Below, one piece after another: positions 1 to 5,975 of a stretch of 6,409 nt of DNA. A program made the position numbers and the translations under genes. The notes under the pieces are model-generated. The model made no database searches. It was not told where the DNA came from and worked only from the letters and a program-made list of their open reading frames with translations. The DNA lies in assembly GCA_022708005.1 (NCBI GenBank), contig JAKIZN010000100.1, positions 1 to 6,409 on the forward strand, given 5' to 3'. Position 1 is the stretch's first letter. Each line of letters opens with the position of its first letter. The stretch is from Bacteroidota bacterium (GTDB lineage Bacteria; Bacteroidota; Ignavibacteria; Kapaibacteriales; UBA2268).

Positions 1-256
1 GGCGAACTTCGATGCCAAGATAATTTTTATCTGGATTAAGCAAAGAAAGTTCAAGCAAAAACTTTCCTCGCCCGCAGCCAATATCCAGTGCATCAGGCGG
101 GGCGCCATTTACGAAATGACTGCCCCAATCAACTTTATCTATTAAAGGTGGATAGCCCTCTGGCAAAATTTTTAGCTCGCTTGCAGGCAAATAAACATTA
201 GGCGATGTGTGATGCCTCATTCGCTTGGGCAATGGATATTTTTCATAATTTATCAT
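1..256 (-). CDS. trmB: TrmB-like tRNA (guanine-N7-)-methyltransferase, N-terminal part (runs off window)
   Basis: Only the first 85 codons are inside the window. They show a class I SAM-dependent methyltransferase start: a basic N-terminal segment (KRMRHH, residues 11-16), then motif I DIGCGRGKFLLEL at residues 58-70, then NPDKNYLGIEVR at 74-85, where E83 is the expected acidic ribose-binding residue. The combination GCGxGxFLLEL...NP...GIE is typical of TrmB, which makes m7G46 in the tRNA variable loop in the cytoplasm. The ATG start is preceded by GAGG eight or nine bases upstream. The gene begins inside the last codons of pth (14-nt overlap), so translational coupling is likely. The catalytic C-terminal half is not visible, so another small-molecule or RNA methyltransferase cannot be fully excluded. 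Confidence 0.75.
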   Translation of the reverse strand, partial: MINYEKYPLPKRMRHHTSPNVYLPASELKILPEGYPPLIDKVDWGSHFVNGAPPDALDIGCGRGKFLLELSLLNPDKNYLGIEVR

Positions 257-872
257 CGCTGTTTTCCTCAAGTTTTTGTGTTTTAGGACGCCATAGCCTA
301 CCGGAATTAATAAGAGTCATAGCCCGCGCAGCGCCGAATTCTATCACAGTTTCGATAGAAGCAACTGCTTGATCTATCATAATTTTCACTTTGTCAATAT
401 CTTTTTCTGGGAAATCGGTTAAAACGTAATCGACAAGTTCGCCGCTTGGGAAATCGCTACCTATGCCACAGCGCAGCCTATAAAATTTATCTGTGCCGAG
501 CCTATATATGATTGATGCAGTGCCATTATGCCCACCGTCGCTACCAGAATTTTTGAGATGCAATTTCCCAACTTCAAAGTTGTATTCATCAACAATGACT
601 AATATTTGCTCGCTGCTGATGCCAAATTTTCGAGTGAGTGCCAGCACGGCGTTGCCGGAGTTGTTCATATAGGTAGTGGGCTTAATAAGCAGTGCCGAAT
701 TGCCTTTGAACGTAATTTTAGTAAAGTAGCCAACGGCGGAAATGTTTTGGAACGTGGCATTATGCTTAGCGGCAAAGCTATCTGCAACCATCCAGCCAAT
801 ATTATGCCTATTGCATTCATATTTTTTGCCCGGATTGCCCAATCCCACAATCAGCCATTTAGAGTTAGCCAT
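243..872 (-). CDS. pth: Peptidyl-tRNA hydrolase
   Basis: Cytoplasmic esterase that frees tRNA from peptidyl-tRNA dropped by stalled ribosomes; essential in most bacteria. At 209 aa it is a normal full-length bacterial Pth. Visible signatures: VGLGNPG (residues 9-15), NRHNIG with catalytic H23, the TYMNNSG motif with N70, the DEYNFEVGK segment with D95, and GSDGGHNG with N116. These correspond to E. coli N10, H20, N68, D93 and N114. I take the ATG at 872 rather than the TTG one codon upstream. The start overlaps the end of the SDR gene by 8 nt and has AGGA about 9 nt upstream; the end overlaps trmB by 14 nt. The three genes therefore look like one translationally coupled operon. The basic C-terminal tail (PKTQKLEENSDDKL) is unconserved. 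Confidence 0.95.
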   Translation of the reverse strand: MANSKWLIVGLGNPGKKYECNRHNIGWMVADSFAAKHNATFQNISAVGYFTKITFKGNSALLIKPTTYMNNSGNAVLALTRKFGISSEQILVIVDEYNFEVGKLHLKNSGSDGGHNGTASIIYRLGTDKFYRLRCGIGSDFPSGELVDYVLTDFPEKDIDKVKIMIDQAVASIETVIEFGAARAMTLINSGRLWRPKTQKLEENSDDKL

Positions 873-1623
873 CAATCCGTATCCTATATTTTCCCATCAT
901 CAAATCAAAAAGATTGCCGGGTATAATTTTAACCAAAGTAGTTAATAAAGTAGTCGGAAGCGGAAAATTTATACGTTTTTTATCGCTTTCTATGCCATTT
1001 ATTATGATTTCAGTGGCTCTATCCACATCCATTAAAAATGGCATTTTGAAGCGATTTTTGGCAGTCATATCAGTTCTAACAAATCCCGGTCGTACGGTTA
1101 TCACATTGATATTAGAGGATTTTAATTCAGCGCGAGCTGCTTCGAGTGCACAGCTGAGAGCTGATTTGCTGCTTGAATAAGCGGCACTGCCTGCAAAGCC
1201 TCGCGAATCTGCTAATGAGCTTATCCCGACTATAGTACCACTGCCACTTTCACGCATTTTGGGAACTATATATTCCATAAAATTTAGCACGCCGAATAAA
1301 TTTGTATCAAAGATTTTTCTAAAATTATCGGCTGAAAAGTTCAGAAAAGACTCCGAACCGCTGATTCCGGCGTTGAGTATTGCAATATCTATATGCCCAA
1401 ACTTTGAGTATGCTTCATTTATGCAGTCTGCAGCTGCCGCGTTAGACGATACATCGCACTGTGCAAATGCTAAGCGTCCCGAGTATTCCGCTTCGCGAGC
1501 TAACTCTGCTATATCGCTGACGTTGCGAGCTACGGCAAATACTCTATCGCCTTGCTTTAAATATCGCTCTGCAAGAGATCTGCCTATGCCTCTCGAAGCT
1601 CCAGTTATTAATATATTTTTCAT
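865..1623 (-). CDS. Short-chain dehydrogenase/reductase (SDR), substrate unknown
   Basis: Classical SDR of 252 aa, the usual family size, with a Rossmann fold binding NAD(P)H. Motifs in order: the glycine-rich TGASRGIG (residues 7-14), D57 (CDVSS) for the adenine ring, NAG at 84-86, N108 of the catalytic tetrad, ISS with S136, YSSSK with Y149 and K153, and the PGFVRTDM loop at about 179-186. All four catalytic residues (N, S, Y, K) are present, so the enzyme should be active. R11 in the glycine motif and R33 after beta-2 favour NADP(H). The tail (about 225-252) is hydrophobic and basic, as in several membrane-associated SDRs, but this is only suggestive. There is no clear Shine-Dalgarno sequence before the ATG. 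It is the first gene of the overlapping SDR-pth-trmB set. The substrate cannot be read from the sequence, and coupling to pth does not by itself imply a role in translation. Confidence 0.9.
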   Translation of the reverse strand: MKNILITGASRGIGRSLAERYLKQGDRVFAVARNVSDIAELAREAEYSGRLAFAQCDVSSNAAAADCINEAYSKFGHIDIAILNAGISGSESFLNFSADNFRKIFDTNLFGVLNFMEYIVPKMRESGSGTIVGISSLADSRGFAGSAAYSSSKSALSCALEAARAELKSSNINVITVRPGFVRTDMTAKNRFKMPFLMDVDRATEIIINGIESDKKRINFPLPTTLLTTLVKIIPGNLFDLMMGKYRIRIDG

Positions 1624-1636
1624 AAAACTAAATATC

Positions 1637-1670
1637 CAAAATTAAAAAAAAGCGTTTTACGAGAAGCAAA
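1637..1670 (-). promoter_or_regulatory. Possible Bacteroidota-type promoter for the SDR-pth-trmB operon
   Basis: On the minus strand TTTG (1670-1667) is followed after 22 nt by TAATTTTG (1644-1637), which fits the TAnnTTTG -7 element. The spacing is one base over the usual 19-21. It overlaps the terminator of the preceding genes, and transcription would begin only about 7 nt before the SDR start codon, giving a nearly leaderless message. That would fit the lack of a Shine-Dalgarno sequence there. The A/T richness makes chance matches easy. Confidence 0.25.
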
Positions 1671-1676
1671 ACGCTT
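1644..1676 (-). terminator. Rho-independent terminator of the HU / small ribosomal-protein unit
   Basis: A 9-bp perfect stem (AAGCGTTTT at 1650-1658 with AAAACGCTT at 1668-1676) closes a 9-nt loop. On the minus strand it is followed by a run of T residues (the A run at 1644-1651 on the plus strand). It lies 11 nt beyond the stop of the 30-aa gene, and there is no T run on the other side, so it acts on the minus strand only. Confidence 0.8.
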
Positions 1677-1686
1677 AAAAATATAG

Positions 1687-1779
1687 CTATTTCCTTTTTT
1701 TATGTCTGTTCTTACGCAATCTTTTTTTGCGCTTGTGGGTAGACATTTTATGGCGTTTTCTTTTCTTACCGCAAGGCAT
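1687..1779 (-). CDS. 30-aa basic ribosomal-type protein, AURKAIP1/COX24 (mS38/bS22-like) family
   Basis: The product is only 30 residues: it begins MPCGKKRKRHKMSTHKRKK, ends NRHKKRK, and is mostly K, R and H. This matches my memory of the short proteins annotated in Bacteroidota as AURKAIP1/COX24 domain-containing (formerly DUF1713). That family is related to mitochondrial ribosomal protein mS38 and to the tiny actinobacterial ribosomal protein bS22. A role as a small ribosomal subunit component buried in rRNA is therefore inferred from family knowledge, not shown here. A strong Shine-Dalgarno GGGAG sits 7 nt before the ATG, the gene follows HU by 34 nt on the same strand, and a terminator closes the unit. 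The Cys at position 3 is where I expect Ser in relatives. The reading frame is too short for most gene finders. Confidence 0.85.
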   Translation of the reverse strand: MPCGKKRKRHKMSTHKRKKRLRKNRHKKRK

Positions 1780-1813
1780 ATCAAACTCCCGGAAAAATTA
1801 TTAAAAATAAATA

Positions 1814-2116
1814 TTATTCGTCATTAGCTGTGCTTTTCATCATTTCGTTAACCCTAGTCAAGAAATCTGGTGATGGCTTGAACACAGGCACATAGCGTTT
1901 TTCGAGTGGCACTAATTCCCCAGTCTTTGGGTTGCGAGCCATCCGAGGTTTTCTACTTTTCGATTTGAATACGCCAAAACCGCGCAGTTCGATCCTTTTA
2001 CCTTCTGAAATTGCTTTCATAATGCTAGCGAGAACGCCGTCTACCACTGATTTTGTTTCAATCTTAGTGAGACCTGTTGATTTTGCAATTTCATCGACAA
2101 TATCAGCTTTTGTCAT
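1814..2116 (-). CDS. HU/IHF-family nucleoid DNA-binding protein
   Basis: Small basic dimeric protein that bends DNA and compacts the nucleoid. At 100 aa it is slightly longer than E. coli HU (90 aa). It begins with the N-terminal helical dimerisation region (MTKADIVDEIAKSTGLTKIE). The core signature GFGVF follows at 46-50. The beta-arm carries R-rich residues and ARNPKTGE at 60-67, with P63 as the DNA-intercalating proline. It ends with the VPVFKPSPDFLTRVNE segment, which is close to IHF-beta/HU proteins of the FCB group. The ATG follows GGAAGG closely. HU versus IHF cannot be settled from one subunit, so no symbol is given. It is the first gene of a unit with the 30-aa ribosomal-type protein and has a very good Bacteroidota-type promoter about 70-100 nt upstream. 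Confidence 0.95.
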   Translation of the reverse strand: MTKADIVDEIAKSTGLTKIETKSVVDGVLASIMKAISEGKRIELRGFGVFKSKSRKPRMARNPKTGELVPLEKRYVPVFKPSPDFLTRVNEMMKSTANDE

Positions 2117-2185
2117 AATCCTTCCAAACCTAATTAATTAAACAACTTATTTATTACTTTTTACTTTCTTACGAAATTAAGAAAA

Positions 2186-2217
2186 CAAATTTACAAAATA
2201 TAGCTATCATTTTCAAA
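2186..2217 (-). promoter_or_regulatory. Promoter of the HU gene (Bacteroidota -33/-7 type)
   Basis: Minus strand: TTTG (2217-2214), a 20-nt spacer, then TAAATTTG (2193-2186). This is an exact match to the known Bacteroidota primary-sigma consensus TTTG-N19-21-TAnnTTTG. It predicts a transcription start near 2180 and a leader of about 60-65 nt before the HU start codon. Confidence 0.6.
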
Positions 2218-2300
2218 AAAAAATTAATTATCTTGATAATTGTTTTTTAATTTTTTTTGTAGGCTGCAAATAGGCGATTAAAGGACGCTAGTAAATATAA

Positions 2301-2332
2301 TTTCAAAATCATATATATAGTTCGTAATTTTG
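2301..2332 (+). promoter_or_regulatory. Likely promoter of the MqnA-like / SemiSWEET operon
   Basis: TTTC (2301-2304), a 20-nt spacer, and TAATTTTG (2325-2332). The -7 element fits TAnnTTTG exactly and the -33 element has one mismatch (TTTC for TTTG). The start of transcription would fall near 2338, about 30 nt before the GTG start. It diverges from the HU promoter about 85 nt away. Confidence 0.4.
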
Positions 2333-2367
2333 CAATTGGATAAAAAATAAATATTTGGGTAATAACG

Positions 2368-3141
2368 GTGAAATATAAAATAGCAATAACAGACTTTCCA
2401 GCGTTTAATGTGCTGCATGAGAACATCAGCGATGCTAAAGAAACGTTTGATTTTGATTACTTTAAGGTTAGCGAAATGGCTGCTGCTGATATGCTTTTAT
2501 CTGGAAAGTCTAACCTTGCATTGCTCACTCCAACTGCCTTTGCAACTATTTCAAAAAAAGGCAATTGGAGAATACTTAACTCTACTATTTTAGTATCAAA
2601 GGGCTATTCGGAGCAACTCTCTATTTCATTTAAGCAAAGCCTTAAATCTATCGAAAGCATCTTCGCAGAAGAATCAATCCAACATATTGAAAATATTATA
2701 AAAATACTATTTGCAGAGCGATTTGATATTGATGTTGAGTTTTTGCATAAAGCAAGCGACAGGCAGAAAGCCGACGGTGTGCTATGCAGTAAATCTGGCG
2801 AGCATAGCGAACTAAGCATAGATATTAGCGAAGATTGGTATGATACTTTTGAGTTTGCTCTTCCATTAGCTTTTTGGGTTGTGCCAGCAGAGTTAGAGGA
2901 TTACTCAGTCGTAAATCTAACACATAAACTAAAAGACGAGCTAACGCCCGATGTGGAGCCTATAAGCGAATTATCAGATAACTCAAAATATGAGGCAAGG
3001 AGCGGCGAGATATTTTGGGGCTGGAATGATGAGGTAGAGCAGGCAATAGACGAGACAGTAGATTTGCTGTATTATCACCATTGCATTTCTGACATTATAG
3101 ATATTAAAATTTTTGGGAGAGATTACTCAAACGATGATTGA
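2368..3141 (+). CDS. MqnA/MqnD-like protein (menaquinone-biosynthesis periplasmic-binding fold), divergent
   Basis: 257 aa, close to the size of MqnA (chorismate dehydratase) and MqnD of the futalosine menaquinone pathway. The layout resembles that family (Pfam VitK2_biosynth). There is a first beta strand KYKIAITDFPAFNVL at residues 2-16. A segment at about 36-61 fits the family's pattern of a small-residue loop and a hydrophobic strand (SGKSNLALLTPTAFATIS). At 152-170 comes DISEDWYDTFEFALPLAFW, matching the family's conserved D-x4-W...P-x-x-x-A/F-W. There is no signal peptide, so it should be cytoplasmic. The N-terminal motif and middle are strongly diverged, so whether it dehydrates chorismate is uncertain. 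Translation must start at GTG, since the next in-frame ATG is codon 37 and would remove the first strand; there is no convincing Shine-Dalgarno sequence. It overlaps the SemiSWEET gene by 8 nt, hinting that the two products act together. Confidence 0.6.
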   Translation: MKYKIAITDFPAFNVLHENISDAKETFDFDYFKVSEMAAADMLLSGKSNLALLTPTAFATISKKGNWRILNSTILVSKGYSEQLSISFKQSLKSIESIFAEESIQHIENIIKILFAERFDIDVEFLHKASDRQKADGVLCSKSGEHSELSIDISEDWYDTFEFALPLAFWVVPAELEDYSVVNLTHKLKDELTPDVEPISELSDNSKYEARSGEIFWGWNDEVEQAIDETVDLLYYHHCISDIIDIKIFGRDYSNDD

Positions 3142-3385
3142 CACTACAATTGGATTAGTAGCGGCTTCGCTTACAACGCTTGCTTTTCTGCCGCAAGCTC
3201 TGAAAATATTTAAGACTAAGCAGACAAAGGATATTTCTTTGGGCATGTATATTGTGTTTGTTCTCGGCATAATACTTTGGCTAATATATGGCATCATGAT
3301 AAATGATTTGCCGATAATTTTTGCAAATATACTCTCGTTGGTGCTGTCTTCTTCGATACTAATTTTGAAAATCCGATATAAGTAA
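3134..3385 (+). CDS. SemiSWEET sugar transporter (PQ-loop / MtN3 family)
   Basis: 83-aa inner-membrane protein with three transmembrane helices (about residues 4-23, 38-56 and 59-78), half of a eukaryotic SWEET. Such proteins dimerise to form a passive sugar pore. Diagnostic residues are present: the PQ motif in FLPQ (18-21), TKDISLGMY after helix 1, W49 in LWLIYG, and N65 in IIFANIL. The Trp and Asn correspond to the sugar-contacting pair of characterised SemiSWEETs. Length and motif order are normal. I choose the ATG at 3134, whose ATGATTGA overlap with the stop of the upstream gene implies coupled translation; a TTG at 3113 would add seven non-family residues. GGGAGAG lies about 12 nt upstream. 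The transported sugar cannot be deduced. Confidence 0.9.
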   Translation: MIDTTIGLVAASLTTLAFLPQALKIFKTKQTKDISLGMYIVFVLGIILWLIYGIMINDLPIIFANILSLVLSSSILILKIRYK

Positions 3386-4047
3386 TAAATACATAATTAT
3401 TGGTAATATGAGAGCAAATTCATTTTTCGATATAATCTCGCTCTTGTTTAAATTGGCTCGATAATACTCGAAAATACAATAGATTATAGCTTTCTCTGAA
3501 AAGTAGAGTAAAACTTTTGACATTATTTTTCAATACCTTGCAGTATTTTTATAAAATCAAATTAAAAAATAGTTAGAAATGAAAATATTTTTACACAACG
3601 TTATTTAGGTCTAAAAATTTTCAAAAAAGATATTTTTATCCCTATTTGTAAATAGTTGATAGTTTTAAAGTTTAATTTTTCCAAATAAAATATCAAAATA
3701 AATACAAATTTTTCTACTTGCGAATTATATTTTTATTTGTCAAATTGAGTTTGGATATAAATGTTGTTTTGAGAAATGTTCTGTATGAAAAATGGAGGGC
3801 AGATATTTGAGCTAACTGTACAAATGTATGCTTTCGCGTTCTGAAAACGCTCTATAGATGCTGATATTGCTATATAAGTATTTATAAAACAAGCTATATA
3901 CATAGTTTAGAAAAGAAAGAAGTTCAAAACGCTGATTATGGCACGATTTTTAATTGACTTTACGCTCCCTTTTCTAATGCAAAAAGTTTTTTGAAGGGGT
4001 AAAATGAAAATGGTTTCCAAGTGAACAAAATTGATTAAGGATGAAAG
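3386..4047. other. 660-base non-coding region before dnaA, very A+T-rich core
   Basis: No reading frame longer than about 20 codons with plausible coding character, and no tRNA-like element. Bases 3541-3720 contain 30 G/C in 180 (about 17%), the lowest in the window, and could serve as an unwinding element. The nearest DnaA-box matches are single and degenerate: TTTTACACA at 3589-3597 (one mismatch to TTATNCACA), and TTATCCCTA near 3647 and TTTGGATAT near 3751 (two mismatches each). Weak hairpins occur at 3532-3547 (AATAC/GTATT) and 3836-3850 (GCGTT/AACGC). No TAnnTTTG promoter was found on the plus strand for dnaA. It may hold the dnaA promoter and part of an origin, but neither is demonstrated. 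Confidence 0.5.
3967..3998 (+). promoter_or_regulatory. Bulged hairpin in the dnaA leader
   Basis: CCCTT (3967-3971) pairs with AAGGG (3994-3998), enclosing a second stem CAAAA/TTTTG (3980-3984 with 3989-3993), with an 8-nt bulge on the left arm only. It ends about 50 nt before the dnaA start codon. It could be a leader structure affecting dnaA expression, or chance pairing in A/T-rich sequence. Confidence 0.2.
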
Positions 4048-5511
4048 GTGGACGATAATATTAATTTAAGTTATACGCTATTTCCGGATATAGACAACAA
4101 AGCTGATGAAAAGAAGTTGTTCAAGATTCCAGATGTAGCCGATAAGCATGCGGCTGCGTATTGGAGCAAATGCCTTGAAATTATCAGAGACAATGTCGAT
4201 AAGCAAGTGTTTACAACTTGGTTCGAACCAATTAAAGCTCATAAATGGGAAAACAGCAAACTAACTATTCTTGTGCCAAGCCAATGGTTTTTTGAATGGA
4301 TCGAAGCTCATTATTTCGATCTACTTCAAAAGACCATCAAAAGAGTGTTGGGCGAGTTTGCCTCATTAGAGTATGAAGTTGTAGTCGAAGAAAAGAAAAA
4401 TACGCTCGACAGCAGAACTATAAAGCTACCAGGGCTAAGGTATCCGACAACTACGCATCAAAGCTTAAGCGCTTCGGCTCAGCCTTTTAATACGAATTTG
4501 CACCCGCGGTATATATTTGATAATTACGTAGTCGGGGATAGCAATCAGCTTGCTTATTCAGCAGCAGTGGCTGTAAGCCAAAATCCGGGCGGCACAAAAT
4601 TCAATCCGCTATTTATTTTTGGCGGAACTGGTCTCGGCAAAACGCATTTGGCACAAGCTATTGGAAATTCTATTGTCAGAAAAGATCCTAAAGCAAGGGT
4701 GCTATATACAAATAGCGAAAGGTTTTATATTGAGTTTGTTAGTGCTATACAAAACAATAAAATTCACGAATTTGCAAATATTTATCGGGAAGTCGATGCC
4801 CTGATAGTCGATGATATTCAATTCCTTGCAGGAAAAGGTAAAACGCAAGATCACTTTTTTCATACTTTTAATGATTTATATCAAGCTGGGAAACAGTTGA
4901 TATTTACAAGCGATAAGTCTCCGCGTGATCTTGTAGAGCTTGATGCAAGGCTTATTTCAAGATTCCAATGGGGCTTGATTGCCGACATTCAATTGCCAGA
5001 TTTTGAGACAAGAATGGCAATTATCAAGCGAAAAAGTGAAGATGAAGGCACAGACATACCAATTGATGTACTAGAGTTTTTGGCTAAGAATATCACTTCG
5101 AGTGTTCGGGAACTTGAAGGAGCATTGATTGGCTTGCTCGCAAAAGTTACATTTGATAATAGACCGCTTTCGCTTGAAGTGGCTAATGAAGTTGTCTTCG
5201 GAACTAATTTGAAGTCTGCGGGAACAATTAGCATGGGCGATATAAAGCAAGCGGTTTCTGAAAAATTTGAAGTTGAAATTAAATTAATGGAATCGAAGAC
5301 GAGAAAGCATGAAATTACTCTTGCTCGTCAAATGGCTATTTACATAGCGAAACAGCTAACGGAGCTTTCGCTAAAGCAAATAGGCGCCTCGTTTGGTGGC
5401 AGAGATCACTCAACTGTGCTGCACTCTTGCAGAGCCATCGAAGACTATTTAGCCACAGATAGTTCCGTTAAAAATGCTTATCAAAATATTATGAAAAAAC
5501 TTAAGAGTTGA
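4048..5511 (+). CDS. dnaA: Chromosomal replication initiator protein DnaA
   Basis: Complete 487-aa AAA+ initiator that binds origin DNA and loads the replicative helicase. There is a 36-residue N-terminal extension. Domain I follows at about 37-115 (AYWSKCLEIIRDNV...FTTWFEPIK...W80FFEWIE), then a short linker at about 116-151. Domain III has Walker A GGTGLGKTH (192-200), Walker B LIVDDIQF (252-259), sensor 1 IFTSD (285-289), the arginine-finger box SRFQWGL (304-310) and sensor 2 R354 in SVRELEGAL. Domain IV carries LARQMA (425-430) and the DNA-binding signature GGRDHSTVLHSC (450-461). The GTG start is forced: an in-frame stop lies two codons upstream, no early in-frame ATG exists, and AAGGA sits 6 nt before it. 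Most homologues I recall have V rather than T at residue 194. dnaN does not follow; a small membrane-protein gene does. Confidence 0.98.
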   Translation: MDDNINLSYTLFPDIDNKADEKKLFKIPDVADKHAAAYWSKCLEIIRDNVDKQVFTTWFEPIKAHKWENSKLTILVPSQWFFEWIEAHYFDLLQKTIKRVLGEFASLEYEVVVEEKKNTLDSRTIKLPGLRYPTTTHQSLSASAQPFNTNLHPRYIFDNYVVGDSNQLAYSAAVAVSQNPGGTKFNPLFIFGGTGLGKTHLAQAIGNSIVRKDPKARVLYTNSERFYIEFVSAIQNNKIHEFANIYREVDALIVDDIQFLAGKGKTQDHFFHTFNDLYQAGKQLIFTSDKSPRDLVELDARLISRFQWGLIADIQLPDFETRMAIIKRKSEDEGTDIPIDVLEFLAKNITSSVRELEGALIGLLAKVTFDNRPLSLEVANEVVFGTNLKSAGTISMGDIKQAVSEKFEVEIKLMESKTRKHEITLARQMAIYIAKQLTELSLKQIGASFGGRDHSTVLHSCRAIEDYLATDSSVKNAYQNIMKKLKS

Positions 5512-5512
5512 A

Positions 5513-5917
5513 CTGACTTTTTTTGAAAAAATATTAGACATCTTCCAATTCAGAAACGTTTCTGACGAAGATAGTTACAACGAACCGGCGGTTACTACTG
5601 GCTCTATTGTCTTTGGAGCATTGCTTAGGACTGCTGTTCTCGTTTTGCTCTCTTTTTTTGTTGTAGAATATTTTGATATGCGTGGTCTTTGGTGGATTAC
5701 CGCATTTTTTGTTTGGTTAGTTGCCCTTTATCCAGCATATAAGCAATATACTGAGTATAATAATCGAATCGAAGACTTTCTTGAAGACACACTTTGCGGA
5801 AAGTGCAAACATTTCGAGCCTTCTGGACAGCTCTGCAAACTGCTCGATGTGCATGTTACTAAAAATAGTGTGCCTTGCGAAGGGCTATCTTGGGAACCTA
5901 AATCTTTTGAGCTTTAA
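5513..5917 (+). CDS. Two-helix membrane protein with a four-cysteine tail, function unknown
   Basis: I do not recognise a named family. From the CTG at 5513 the protein is 134 aa. It has a soluble acidic start (about 1-30), two transmembrane segments (about 34-54 and 58-76), then a cytosolic or extracytosolic tail with C95-x2-C98-x9-C108-x13-C122 followed by EGLSWEP. The cysteine spacing suggests a bound metal (zinc or iron) or iron-sulphur site; this is inference. No ATG exists in frame before the first helix. CTG lies 1 nt after the dnaA stop with AAGAG 5 nt upstream, so it is probably translated by coupling to dnaA. The next permissible starts (ATA 5531, TTG 5621) are worse; TTG would remove the acidic start and cut into helix 1. 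The open frame is uninterrupted back to 5495 and its composition looks coding. Confidence 0.7.
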   Translation: MTFFEKILDIFQFRNVSDEDSYNEPAVTTGSIVFGALLRTAVLVLLSFFVVEYFDMRGLWWITAFFVWLVALYPAYKQYTEYNNRIEDFLEDTLCGKCKHFEPSGQLCKLLDVHVTKNSVPCEGLSWEPKSFEL

Positions 5918-5975
5918 CCCAAATAATGCATTAGGAACTCTAACTGAATGCGTATCCATAAGGAAATATTTGGCT

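Noticed and set aside
606..945. Plus-strand open frames of 67 and 106 codons across pth and the end of the SDR gene
   Set aside because: They lie opposite well-conserved Pth and SDR motifs, have no ribosome-binding site and resemble no family; they are antisense shadows.
3589..3655. Possible DnaA boxes TTTTACACA and TTATCCCTA
   Set aside because: They are isolated and mismatched at one and two positions; in such A+T-rich DNA this is not evidence of an origin.
3821..3828. Minus-strand TACATTTG as a promoter inside the gap before dnaA
   Set aside because: There is no TTTG at the right distance and no gene on that strand for it to serve.
3785..3844. Small plus-strand frame beginning at the ATG near 3785 (about 19 codons)
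   Set aside because: Short, no recognisable content and no Shine-Dalgarno; not a supportable gene.
3954..3980. TTGACT ... TAATGC as a sigma-70-type dnaA promoter
   Set aside because: The spacer is only 15 nt (13 nt to TCTAAT) and the -10 match is poor, so it cannot be supported.
4041..4058. Five-codon frame (ATG AAA GGT GGA CGA TAA) overlapping the dnaA start
   Set aside because: The AAGG lies directly against this ATG with no spacing, whereas it is ideally spaced for the GTG of dnaA; too short to treat as a gene.
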